NCBI RefSeq assembly: GCF_005405165.1
Contig: NZ_BJDN01000011.1
Coordinates: 1 to 64,000, forward strand
Length of the DNA stretch: 64,000 nt
Direction of reading: 5' to 3'
Source: Loigolactobacillus binensis
GTDB lineage: Bacteria > Bacillota > Bacilli > Lactobacillales > Lactobacillaceae
The translations under genes were made by a program, and so were the position numbers. Shown in pieces: positions 1 to 8,571 of this stretch (positions within the stretch are counted from its first letter, which is position 1; every line of letters begins with the position of its first letter). Below the pieces are notes generated by a model that was given only the letters and a program-made list of their open reading frames with translations, was not told the DNA's origin and did no database searches.

Positions 1-26
1 CTATAATAATAAAAGAATTAGAACAA

Positions 27-75
27 AACTGGCCGGAAAAACTCCGGTTCAATACCGAAATCTTTCCGACCAGTT
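27..75. repeat. imperfect inverted repeat upstream of ldh
   Basis: The arms at 27-39 and 63-75 (AACTGGCCGGAAA and its near complement) can form a 13-bp stem with one mismatch on the plus strand, which is a G-U wobble on the minus strand. A small inner stem is possible. There is no clear T-run on the plus side, so I do not call it a terminator. It may belong to a gene lying before the window. Confidence 0.35.
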
Positions 76-161
76 AGTTGCTTAAAATTTACTCCAATTT
101 ATGGGGTTCAGTTCACAGTCCCTTTTTTGTGCACTCTATAGTAACAAAAATTAAAACGTTG

Positions 162-190
162 TTGACAAAAAATATATTATTCGATAAAAT
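162..190 (+). promoter_or_regulatory. ldh promoter
   Basis: A perfect -35 box TTGACA (162-167), a 17-bp spacer and a -10 box TAAAAT (185-190, 5 of 6) form a near-consensus vegetative promoter. Transcription should start near 197, giving a leader of about 40 nt. Confidence 0.85.
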
Positions 191-203
191 GTAAGCGTTT
201 ACT
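190..203 (+). promoter_or_regulatory. catabolite-responsive element (cre) at the ldh start site
   Basis: TGTAAGCGTTTACT matches the cre consensus TGWAANCGNTNWCA at 13 of 14 positions. It begins at the last base of the -10 box and covers the expected transcription start, so CcpA bound here would touch RNA polymerase directly. Confidence 0.75.
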
Positions 204-224
204 AATAGAATATCAGCTATTTAG

Positions 225-1199
<975 letters not shown>

Positions 1200-1220
1200 T
1201 TTTTTCAGTTGAGCATTATA

Positions 1221-1263
1221 AAAACAGGTAGCGCGGCTTTATTGCCGCACTACCTGTTTTTTT
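1221..1263 (+). terminator. intrinsic terminator of ldh
   Basis: A long stem (AAAACAGGTAG... with its complement ending CTACCTGTTTT) has one mismatch or wobble, a six-base loop and a T-run. The A-rich left flank may let it work in both directions. Confidence 0.85.
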
Positions 1264-1326
1264 GGCTGGACTGGGTGAAGCGCATATCCCTGAGTTGGCC
1301 GGTAACTTGGCCAAAGGTAACGCGCC

Positions 1327-1632
1327 TTAGTTAGTTTCGCTAGGCAACAGAATCGTTTGCCGGGAGCCATCATCATAGGCGAGAACCGTTGCTGGGTAAT
1401 CGCTGGTGTATGAATAAGGTGTATCAAAGCTCGCAACGACTTCGTGATCCTGCACGTAGTCATAGGTGACTTGACCTTTATTGTTACTGATTTCAAAGAC
1501 TAATGTCGTTGCCAATGGGAAGACACCTTGAAGGTTGTTATCAATGATCGACCAGATTTGATCGATCATTTCTCCGGGGATGCTGGCAACGACTCCGTAA
1601 GATGCAAAACGACTATGTTGATTACTAAACAT
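1327..1632 (-). CDS. DUF960 family protein
   Basis: A 101-residue soluble protein resembling the DUF960 family of lactobacilli and staphylococci: N-terminal MFSN-x-R-x-A-x-YGV, a central IPGEMIDQIWSIID segment and a strand-rich C-terminus (VTYDYVQDHEVV). The biochemical role of the family is unknown. The start is an ATG preceded by an AGAAGG ribosome-binding site. It converges on ldh and shares the inter-terminator region. No signal peptide or membrane segment is visible. Confidence 0.7.
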   Translation of the reverse strand: MFSNQHSRFASYGVVASIPGEMIDQIWSIIDNNLQGVFPLATTLVFEISNNKGQVTYDYVQDHEVVASFDTPYSYTSDYPATVLAYDDGSRQTILLPSETN

Positions 1633-1754
1633 ATTTCAGCCTTCTTCCTGTTCCGCGTGACTATTCTAGTTGATTATTATACGCCATTCGGAGTTAAAAT
1701 ACTTAATCAGACCTTGTTTTCATCTAAAATAATCGTTTTTGCAAATAAGCCAAT

Positions 1755-2615
1755 TTATTCAATATCAATATCGCCACTGTGATTGATGATCTCTAGACGA
1801 TCGGCGGCATTGGGGTCATGATTATAGGGTGACGCGTGTTGTTTGTCGTGAACATTGATTTCGCCAGAGTCGGTTTTTAAACAGTAACCGGTGGTGGCAC
1901 TGTTGTTGAGTTCAACGTCACCGCTACTGTTGGTCACGCTGGTCACGCCGCTAAGTTGACTGTGTTCGATAGCGGTATCACCACTATTGTTGATCGCGGT
2001 GAAGCCTTTCAAATGGCTGGCAGTGATCGCTAAGTCACCTGAGTTTAACTGGCTGGTCACCTGATTCAAGGTGGTGTGGGCAAACGCAATATCGCCACTA
2101 TTGTTTTTGATGCGGCCGCGCTGGTTAACGCTGAATTGTTTGGCCGTTAACTGACCAGAGCCGAGGGTGATCGTCGCCGTATTTGTGGTGAGCTGCCGAA
2201 TGGTCAGATCGCCACTATTAAGTTTAAGGTTAAGTTGGGTCAAGGTTTTCTGCGGCAACGTAATTTTGATCCGCGGTTGCTGATCGGCAATAAAATTAAA
2301 GCCAAAGCCCGGAATTTCCGCGGCCCGACTGACCGTTAAGTTACCGTTACTGACGTTGACTTTAGTCGCTTTGACTTCAGGACCGGAAATGGTGACGCGG
2401 GCTTGTTGGCCGGCCACTAATTCGACGGTTGCACCGTCAACCTTTAGATTGACTTGGCGAATCCGGCCTAATTTGCGCGTTGTCGTGCCATCGTGGACGA
2501 TCCGGAAACCATGATCATAAGTGATGCTGTTGACGCCGCCGAGTAGCGCACCGATCGCGGCAAAGAGGAAGCCGATCAGTAAAACGATCGTTGCCCATTT
2601 AGCTGTTTTTCTCAT
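1755..2615 (-). CDS. membrane-anchored DUF4097 beta-strand repeat protein
   Basis: One N-terminal membrane segment (about residues 7-28) is followed by a long series of short strands with recurring NSGD/SGDI steps, the right-handed beta-helix pattern of DUF4097 (putative adhesin, LiaG-like). The bulk of the protein should lie outside the membrane. Its ATG overlaps the TGA of the DUF1700 gene (ATGA), so translation is coupled. It is the last gene of a PadR-DUF1700-DUF4097 operon, an arrangement linked in other Firmicutes to envelope-stress or drug response. The exact role here is unknown. Confidence 0.8.
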   Translation of the reverse strand: MRKTAKWATIVLLIGFLFAAIGALLGGVNSITYDHGFRIVHDGTTTRKLGRIRQVNLKVDGATVELVAGQQARVTISGPEVKATKVNVSNGNLTVSRAAEIPGFGFNFIADQQPRIKITLPQKTLTQLNLKLNSGDLTIRQLTTNTATITLGSGQLTAKQFSVNQRGRIKNNSGDIAFAHTTLNQVTSQLNSGDLAITASHLKGFTAINNSGDTAIEHSQLSGVTSVTNSSGDVELNNSATTGYCLKTDSGEINVHDKQHASPYNHDPNAADRLEIINHSGDIDIE

Positions 2616-3220
2616 GCGTTACGCGCCCCTTTCTGATGACGAGTTTGTAATTTGTGATAAATAAATTTAATGATCACGACGCCCATTTGGAGGAGGACTT
2701 TGACGACCAAATAACCGATCAGTAAGGCTAAAACGCCGGCCCCCAGTGTTGCTACGCCAGCCCCAATGTAGAAAATACCGGTTGCGAAGGATTTTAGTAA
2801 AAGTGCCAAGCCGCCGATCAAAGCAAAACCACCGGCCAGCATTAAACCGGCGACCACCACTACAGCCGCTAAGATGATCGCACCGACCACTAAAATACCG
2901 GCTAATAAAAGCGCGATCACGGCGAGCGCCAACGGAATGGCGAGCGGTGAAGCAAATAAGGCTAAAACGATGATCCAAATCAGCCGGGCGTTATGCCGCG
3001 GTGTGGCCATTGTCGGCGTAGTTTGCCGCAGTGAATAATCGGCCAGCGTTTTGCGCGCTAACTGTTGCGGGGTGCCTAATTTAGTCATAGCTGCCGTATA
3101 GTCAGCCAGATCAGCGTCTAAAATATATTCTTGATAATATTCCAACACGTCGCTGGTTTCAGCGGTATTTAGTCCCGTCAATAAGTGTTCAAATTCGTGT
3201 AAATAATCCCCGGTGCGCAT
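2612..3220 (-). CDS. DUF1700 (HAAS) family membrane protein
   Basis: The N-terminal helical region of about 70 residues (EFEHLLTGL..EVLEYYQEYILDA..LGTPQQLARKTL) is the HAAS/DUF1700 signature, often a partner of PadR regulators. It is followed by three or four hydrophobic segments (about residues 80-180) rich in Gly, Ala and Val. The ATG at 3220 overlaps the PadR stop as TGATG. A TTG one codon earlier is possible and has slightly better ribosome-binding-site spacing. It probably passes a membrane signal to or from the PadR protein; this is inferred from gene context only. Confidence 0.8.
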   Translation of the reverse strand: MRTGDYLHEFEHLLTGLNTAETSDVLEYYQEYILDADLADYTAAMTKLGTPQQLARKTLADYSLRQTTPTMATPRHNARLIWIIVLALFASPLAIPLALAVIALLLAGILVVGAIILAAVVVVAGLMLAGGFALIGGLALLLKSFATGIFYIGAGVATLGAGVLALLIGYLVVKVLLQMGVVIIKFIYHKLQTRHQKGARNA

Positions 3221-3537
3221 CAAATTTCGCCCTCCTTTTTAAGTAACCAGTCAATATTGTGTTTGTAGTCCTCCCAATCATGCCGAATTTCACCGAGCCG
3301 CTTGGTACCGGCCGGCGTAATACGGTAGTAGCGCCGGTTGCGGCCCTTAAAAGCCTCGTCATAAGTTTCCAACGCGCCGTCTTTTTTCAAGCGGCGTAAA
3401 ACCGGGTACAGCGTTGATTCTGAAATGGTGATGGTCTGCTGGATCTGCTGGGTGATCGTGTAGCCGTAATAATCCTTAGCGGCCAGCAACGCTAAAACGC
3501 AGCCGTCCAGCAGTTCTGAACTCACGGGAATCTTCAT
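3220..3537 (-). CDS. PadR family transcriptional regulator
   Basis: A 105-residue winged-helix repressor: ELLDGCVLALLAAKDYYGYTI, ESTLYPVLRRLKKDGALE and GRNRRYYRIT are the standard PadR DNA-binding elements. The open frame extends upstream to 3660, but the ATG at 3537 has an AAGGAG site eight bases before it and matches the family N-terminus. First gene of the operon with DUF1700 and DUF4097, and the likely repressor of its own promoter through the dyad at 3550-3573. Confidence 0.9.
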   Translation of the reverse strand: MKIPVSSELLDGCVLALLAAKDYYGYTITQQIQQTITISESTLYPVLRRLKKDGALETYDEAFKGRNRRYYRITPAGTKRLGEIRHDWEDYKHNIDWLLKKEGEI

Positions 3538-3549
3538 AGTTATGCTCCT

Positions 3550-3573
3550 TACTATATTATATGACGTATAGTA
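3550..3573 (-). promoter_or_regulatory. PadR operator around the -10 box
   Basis: Perfect 7-bp arms TACTATA (3550-3556) and TATAGTA (3567-3573) flank a 10-bp spacer. Reading the minus strand, a consensus -10 TATAAT (3561-3556) starts in the spacer and ends at the edge of one arm. A repressor dimer on the dyad would cover the -10 box. The leader before the PadR ATG is very short. Confidence 0.65.
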
Positions 3574-3627
3574 TTGATTCATAAATATCATAGCGGCTGG
3601 CGGATTATCTGTCAAGTAATAAAAAAA

Positions 3628-3807
3628 GAGTGTGCCATAAGGCGCCCAGCTTTTGAGCATTAGCCTAGAGCGGCGAATAATTCACGCAGTGGATTATTTG
3701 ACGATCGTAGCTAAGCGGAAAAAGTTGCCTTATGTCACACGTTTTGGCTATATTGTTCGGAAGTACAAAGAAGGAGTTGGGCATAAATGACTTATGTCAC
3801 AACTCCT
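3628..3807. repeat. R1 structured repeat, copy 1 (short form)
   Basis: A 180-bp noncoding element. The main stem GTGTGCCATAAGGC (3630-3643) pairs with GCCTTATGTCACAC (3727-3740). An inner stem CAGCTTTT/AAAAGTTG and conserved boxes TTAGCCTAG and CGTAGCTA lie between. A right-hand hairpin AGGAGTTG...CAACTCCT spans 3772-3807. Read on the minus strand, the left end runs into seven Ts, so it can terminate transcription from the SPFH gene at 4753. It resembles the elements at 17652-17932 and 41432-41599. Confidence 0.8.
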
Positions 3808-3823
3808 AGATAAGTGGGTTGAT

Positions 3824-4753
3824 TTAGTCGTTACTAACGACAGTTTTGTTTTTGGCTTTATCAATGGTCAACAGATTACCGATCACAGGTAACTGCCCCA
3901 TGCTGTCCGCCGTTGCATTCGGCAAGACCACCGTGTTAGCTGAGCTTTTAGCTAGATCACGGAAAGCATCAATGTTTTGTTGAACGAAGTAATTCTGTCC
4001 GGCATCCGCTAAGGCGGTGTTTAACTGCTGGGTTTGATAAACTTGGGCATCGGTTGTTGTCCGCAAGGCGGTTGCCTTAGCCGTTGCGGTATTGACTAAA
4101 ACTTGGTTGTTAGCTTCGTTGGTTTCCAGTAGGGCCTGATTGTTAGCTTGGTTTTCTAGGGTGATCGAACGAGCTTTACCTTCAGCGCTGGCGATCGCTG
4201 CATCCCGTTCACGGGTAGCTTGTAACAACTTATTCATGGAAGCCTGGATATCAGCAGAAGGGTTGACGGAATCAATGTTGATCCGGTCAACGTTCAGCCC
4301 ATAGCCGGCAGTAACCGAAGAGATTTCTTTGAACAATTCTTTGTTGATTTCTTGCGTACCGTTTAAAACTTCATTTAATTCTTTGTTACCGATGATTCCC
4401 CGTAACGCCGCACGGGTATCTTGGATCATGGAACGGACGGAGTCTTCATTTTTAAAAGTGAAATCTTCGATGTCGGTTACGTGGTACTTCAAAGAGATCT
4501 TCACCGAAATTTCGGCGTTATCTTTAGTGATCACCACTTGTTGGTTCAGATCCACAGGTGTTTGCGCGGTGCCGACGGTAATAATATGGGAAATAAACGG
4601 TTTGATAATGTGGATCCCAGGTTCCAAAATACCATCGAAACGACCTAAGGTGACGACCACCCCTTTGTTAGGTTGATTGACGATCTTGACTGTTAATAAC
4701 AACAGGATAATAACGAGAATAATGATGATGCCGCTCACGATCCATGTGCCCAT
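3824..4753 (-). CDS. SPFH/Band 7 (stomatin-like) membrane protein
   Basis: One N-terminal membrane helix (about residues 4-23) is followed by the SPFH domain (NKGVVVTLGRFDGILEPG, VDLNQQVVITKDN, then the RAALRGIIGNKELNEVL helix) and an Ala/Gln/Glu-rich coiled coil of about 90 residues. Proteins of this type form membrane-associated oligomeric scaffolds. The reading frame could begin at a TTG at 4768, but that codon overlaps the GGAGG site, so the ATG at 4753 is chosen. A lone gene; no NfeD partner lies next to it. Confidence 0.85.
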   Translation of the reverse strand: MGTWIVSGIIIILVIILLLLTVKIVNQPNKGVVVTLGRFDGILEPGIHIIKPFISHIITVGTAQTPVDLNQQVVITKDNAEISVKISLKYHVTDIEDFTFKNEDSVRSMIQDTRAALRGIIGNKELNEVLNGTQEINKELFKEISSVTAGYGLNVDRINIDSVNPSADIQASMNKLLQATRERDAAIASAEGKARSITLENQANNQALLETNEANNQVLVNTATAKATALRTTTDAQVYQTQQLNTALADAGQNYFVQQNIDAFRDLAKSSANTVVLPNATADSMGQLPVIGNLLTIDKAKNKTVVSND

Positions 4754-5058
4754 TTTAAATTCCTCCAATTAATTTGTTCCCTAAGCCAGTCTAAAAAATC
4801 AGCTTAGGGTTACTTGATCACTTATTTAACGCAGTCGTGCAGGTGAAAGCCAAAACTTTAACCACTTCTGGCCCGTAACCATACGCTAAGTATACCTGAT
4901 TTAATCAGACAAAAGGGGCATAACTTGTTAGCTGCAAAAAAATAGTACGGTGGCCCGGTTATGGGCAGGTTTGCCAGCAAGCTCTTTTGCAACACTGACT
5001 AGTTTTTTCCGGGGTGGATGCGTTAAACTAGAAGTACTTAATGTAAGGAAGTGGCAAA
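4754..5058. other. intergenic region between divergent SPFH and HAD genes
   Basis: This 305-bp gap must hold two divergent promoters. A perfect 13-bp palindrome CTGATTTAATCAG (4896-4908) lies directly upstream of a minus-strand TATACT (4894-4889) that could be the -10 box of the SPFH gene. I see no convincing -35 partner and no coding potential. Confidence 0.4.
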
Positions 5059-5865
5059 ATGATAAAATTAGTGGTTACCGACATGAATGGAACTTTGCTT
5101 AACGCCGCCCAACAGGTCGATCATGCCCGTTTAGCCCATTTGCTGCAGCGTTTGGCGCAGCAACATGCTTATTTTGTTGTTTGTAGCGGTAATCAATATC
5201 GTCATTTACGCGAAGTGTTAGCACCGCTTAACGCCACTAACTTGGTGTACGTTGCGGAAAACGGCGCTTCAATTTATTGGCACGCGCAGCAATTATTCGA
5301 CGGGGCTTTGCCCGCCCAGCAGCTGGCCGCATTTCTAACGGCTTATCAGGCTCAGGTGTCGGCATTGCAACACGCTTACGTTATTTTAACGGGCAACGAA
5401 CGCTCATACACAAGTCAAGGGGTAGCGCCGACGTTACTTGAGCAGGCCAGCAAGTTTTACGCTAATTTGCAGGCCACCGATTTGAAGCAGGTCACCGATT
5501 CGATCAAGAAAATTAGCTTAGCCTACCGGGGCGGCCACGCAGCGGACCATGTGGCCGCGTTGAATCAGTATTTTGCTGGGCGTTTAGTGGCGCATGACAG
5601 CGGCTATGGCGTCATTGATCTTGTGCGGGGGGATGTTGGCAAAGCTGCCGCCGTTACTTTTTTGCAGCAGCACTGGCAGATCACCGCTGCCGAGACGGTT
5701 GCTTTTGGTGACGGAGCCAACGACATGGCCATGTTACAAGCAGCCGGGCAGAGCTACGCCATGAAAAACGCGGCTGCTTTTGTTAAAACGGCGGCCCAGC
5801 AGGTTACCGAATTAGACGCGGAACATGGCGGTGTTTTGGCGACGTTAGAAACTTTATTGGCCTAA
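5059..5865 (+). CDS. HAD superfamily phosphatase, Cof/YbiV type
   Basis: A 268-residue cytoplasmic hydrolase with HAD motif I at the N-terminus, a C2-type cap in the middle and motif IV FGDGANDMAML near residue 220, as in Cof-type sugar-phosphate phosphatases. Motif I reads VVTDMNGTLLN: the nucleophile Asp is present, but the usual second Asp (DxDGT) is Asn. That residue is the general acid/base in the family, so activity may be altered. GGAAGTGG precedes the ATG. Monocistronic, with its own terminator. Confidence 0.85.
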   Translation: MIKLVVTDMNGTLLNAAQQVDHARLAHLLQRLAQQHAYFVVCSGNQYRHLREVLAPLNATNLVYVAENGASIYWHAQQLFDGALPAQQLAAFLTAYQAQVSALQHAYVILTGNERSYTSQGVAPTLLEQASKFYANLQATDLKQVTDSIKKISLAYRGGHAADHVAALNQYFAGRLVAHDSGYGVIDLVRGDVGKAAAVTFLQQHWQITAAETVAFGDGANDMAMLQAAGQSYAMKNAAAFVKTAAQQVTELDAEHGGVLATLETLLA

Positions 5866-5868
5866 ACG

Positions 5869-5910
5869 AAAAGAGTCAGGAACAAGGTTGGCTTGTTCTT
5901 GACTCTTTTT
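5869..5910 (+). terminator. intrinsic terminator shared by convergent genes
   Basis: AAAAGAGTCAGGAACAAG pairs with its complement across a six-base loop and ends in a T-run. It ends the HAD gene and overlaps the stop codon of the small minus-strand gene at 5909, so it may work in both directions. Confidence 0.85.
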
Positions 5911-6034
5911 AATGGCCGGTGCGCCGGGTGCCACGTTTGTGAGCACTCAGTTGATTGGCCTGCTTTTTGAATTTTTCCCAAGTCTGTTCACGCTGGCTGC
6001 TATTAGGATTGCGCGGGCGTTTGGTGTACTTCAT
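5909..6034 (-). CDS. small basic protein of unknown function (41 aa)
   Basis: The translation begins MKYTKRPRNPNSSQ and ends HKRGTRRTGH. It is Lys/Arg-rich with a central amphipathic stretch (EQTWEKFKKQANQL). The ATG is preceded by an AGAGGTG ribosome-binding site at good spacing and the gene ends exactly at a terminator, which supports real expression. No membrane segment. I do not recognise a family; its charge would suit nucleic-acid or ribosome binding, but that is a guess. Confidence 0.6.
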   Translation of the reverse strand: MKYTKRPRNPNSSQREQTWEKFKKQANQLSAHKRGTRRTGH

Positions 6035-6184
6035 TGCACTCACCTCTGTTCAAAATTAGTCCTTACTGGTTGAATTAGTGGTTACCATTATAACGCAGAT
6101 CCGCTGCTTGTCCATAATAACTTGACCGGCGGAAGGGTGCCGCGCATAATGTGAACAACTAAACAATTATGGAAGGTGATTTAA

Positions 6185-6739
6185 TTGATCGATTTAACAA
6201 CGATCGCCACGCAGGTCAAACAAGGCGCCAATGAGTTGCTGGCGCAGGCCAAGCTTGCGGCTGGTGATGTGTTTGTGCTCGGCTGCAGTACCAGTGAAAT
6301 TCAGGGTGAGCACATTGGCCAGGATTCCAGTCGCGAAGTGGGGCGGACTGTGGTCAAGGCTTTGCGGGAACTTTTGGTGCCGCAGCAGATCCAGTTAGCG
6401 GTGCAAGGCTGTGAGCATATCAACCGCGCCTTAACCGTTGAACGGGCAGTAGCTGCTGCCCACAATTGGGAAATCGTGAGTGTGGTTCCGGCTTTGCATG
6501 CTGGTGGCGCCACGCAAATGGCGGCTTTTGAGAGCTTTGCTGATCCTGTCGAAATCGAACACATCACGGCGCAAGCAGGCATGGATATTGGCGATACGGC
6601 CATTGGTATGCACGTTAAATTTGTTCAAATTCCCGTTCGGACTAGTATCCAAACCGTCGGCAGTGCGCACACAACTTATTTACGGAGCCGGCCAAAATTG
6701 ATCGGTGGTGCACGGGCACAATATGTTTGGGAGGCATAA
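6185..6739 (+). CDS. YwlG/DUF436 family protein (TIGR01440)
   Basis: A 184-residue soluble protein of the conserved TIGR01440 family. The recognisable segments are VFVLGCSTSEIQGEHIG, a central AVQGCEHINRALTVER and C-terminal HTTYLRSRPKLIGGARA. The function is not established. It starts at TTG (6185) after GAAGGTGA. The stop lies two bases before the ATG of the next SPFH gene, so the two form an operon. Confidence 0.85.
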   Translation: MIDLTTIATQVKQGANELLAQAKLAAGDVFVLGCSTSEIQGEHIGQDSSREVGRTVVKALRELLVPQQIQLAVQGCEHINRALTVERAVAAAHNWEIVSVVPALHAGGATQMAAFESFADPVEIEHITAQAGMDIGDTAIGMHVKFVQIPVRTSIQTVGSAHTTYLRSRPKLIGGARAQYVWEA

Positions 6740-6741
6740 GC

Positions 6742-7611
6742 ATGACTGAAAAAAAGGCGTGGTATATTAATGGGTATGTTGGCATTATTATTTTGTTGGT
6801 ATTGACGTTGTTAGGTATTGGTTTGACTGCCATTGGGGCTTTACAACAGCTTTGGTTCAGCTTGGTCGTAGGGATCCTTATTTTAGTTGTCGCCGCATTT
6901 TTCTTCAGTGCTTTGACGATCATTGCGCCTAATGAGGCTCAGGCGTTGACCTTTTTTGGCCAATACATTGGGTCGATCAAAGCCAGCGGTCTTTTCATTA
7001 CGGTGCCGCTGACAAATAAACGGCCGATCTCGTTGCGGGTGCGGAATTTTAATAGCGATATTTTGAAGGTCAACGATGAACAGGGGAATCCAGTGGAAAT
7101 TGCGGCGGTGATCGTATTTCGCGTGACGGACACGGCTAAGGCTTTATTCAACGTGGATCATTACGAAGAATTCGTGCAAATTCAAAGTGAAGCGGCGGTG
7201 CGCCACGTAGCTAGTCAGTACGCGTATGATACCTTTGCGGACGCGGATGCGATCACGTTACGCGGCAATACCGCCGAAGTTTCACAAAAATTATCGGCAG
7301 AGTTGGAAGCCCGGCTGCAGGTGGCCGGTGTCGAGATCATCGAAACGCGGTTGACACATTTAGCTTACGCGACGGAGATCGCCAGTGCGATGTTACAGCG
7401 ACAGCAAGCTTCAGCCATTTTAGCTGCCCGTAAGATTATTGTGGAAGGTGCGGTAGCCATGACGGAGGATGCGCTGACACAGCTAGAAGCCAACGATAAA
7501 TTGAATTTTGATGACGAGCGCAAAATGCGGATCGTCAATAATTTATTGGTGTCGATCATCACCGATCGGGGCACCCAGCCAGTGATCAACACTGGGGAAA
7601 CGGAGCGCTAA
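6742..7611 (+). CDS. SPFH domain membrane protein (second, double-TM type)
   Basis: Two N-terminal membrane helices (about residues 11-35 and 40-62) precede an SPFH domain (IIAPNEAQALTFFGQYIGSIK, NSDILKVNDEQGNPVEIAAVI) and a shorter C-terminal helix, the layout of YdjI-like stomatin homologues. An upstream in-frame TTG at 6727 overlaps the GGGAGG ribosome-binding site, so the ATG at 6742 is preferred. Translationally linked to the YwlG-family gene and followed by the large R2 repeat. Confidence 0.85.
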   Translation: MTEKKAWYINGYVGIIILLVLTLLGIGLTAIGALQQLWFSLVVGILILVVAAFFFSALTIIAPNEAQALTFFGQYIGSIKASGLFITVPLTNKRPISLRVRNFNSDILKVNDEQGNPVEIAAVIVFRVTDTAKALFNVDHYEEFVQIQSEAAVRHVASQYAYDTFADADAITLRGNTAEVSQKLSAELEARLQVAGVEIIETRLTHLAYATEIASAMLQRQQASAILAARKIIVEGAVAMTEDALTQLEANDKLNFDDERKMRIVNNLLVSIITDRGTQPVINTGETER

Positions 7612-7667
7612 ATTGCAAAACTAGCGAATTCGATCTCTGGCTTACAGGTAAGCAGAGAGTTTGGTCA

Positions 7668-8571
7668 GGTTCCATTCCGGCGCTGGCGTATGGAACGCGT
7701 GCGACTTGGACTTGCCGGTTTTTGGCTTAGTCCAATCGACAACGGGAAGCACGTTCTGTTTAGCGAACACGTTCAAACAACAAATGTTTGCTAAATTTAG
7801 TTTCTAAAAACGGGCGATAGTGGCGCATTGACAAGCTAATTTTCTTTCCGATTAAAAACCAGTCGGAAAAGAAAATGGATCTTGTCAAACGCGCAAGGTG
7901 CTAAATGACCACAATTCGGTCATCAAGCACCTTCGACACAGCTGCGACTTGAACTTGGCGGTCTTTGCCTTAGTTCAATCGACAACGGGAAGCATGATCT
8001 GTTTAGCGAATACGTTCAAACAATTGATGCTTGCTAAAATTAGTTATTAAGAACGAGCGACAGTGATATGCCAGCGCCTCCATTCCACCTTGGCAGTGGT
8101 TGAACATCAACTGTCGATCAATTTAATCGTTTGGTTAGTCAATCAGGTGTGACTAACAGTTTTAGTAGTTCGCAATTCTCAAGTTGAGCAGCACTATTAA
8201 CTATAAGTAACCCTGGAAACAAATTTTTCTACTACACTCGACGGTGTACTTTCACTATAGCTGCCGCCTACACAAACAACATTTCAATGCTCGGCTGCGG
8301 CCAGATGGAATGGAGGGACGCGAGGATCAGCTGTGTCGATAGTTCTTAATGGTGGTCCTTACCATTTAGAACTATGCGGTATTGGCGAGATCCACTTTTC
8401 CACCCGCTTTTGTTTTAAACTGGAAAAGCTAGCTCGCCAAACCGCCACGCGTTGCCATGTTTCTTGCGGCCCGGTTTTGGCCACAAGAATGGACAACGAC
8501 GCGTTAATCAAGACTTTGGAACAAAGTCTACCGCTATTAGCTAGTCCGTCCTCGCGTCCCGGAATGGAATC
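7668..8571. repeat. R2 modular palindromic repeat, copy 1 (904 bp, long form)
   Basis: Bounded by GGTTCCATTCCGG and CCGGAATGGAATC. The left module (7668-8089) is closed by arms GGCGCTGGCG/CGCCAGCGCC and holds two copies of submodule C (7701-7815 and 7944-8058) around a two-hairpin motif (7830-7938). A core of about 215 bp follows. The right module (8301-8571) is closed by GGGACGCGAGGA and its complement, carries the minus-oriented hairpin motif at 8383-8439 and has an inserted submodule D (about 8452-8546). Open frames inside lack ribosome-binding sites and are not shared between copies. Confidence 0.85.

Noticed and set aside
27..75. Inverted repeat as a minus-strand terminator
   Set aside because: The wobble favours a minus-strand RNA, but no minus-strand gene lies between it and ldh, and the plus strand has no T-run.
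6301..6603. Long antisense frames inside genes, e.g. opposite ywlG-like, metG, rsmA, murA and pyrG
   Set aside because: They mirror the codon structure of confirmed genes and lack start signals.
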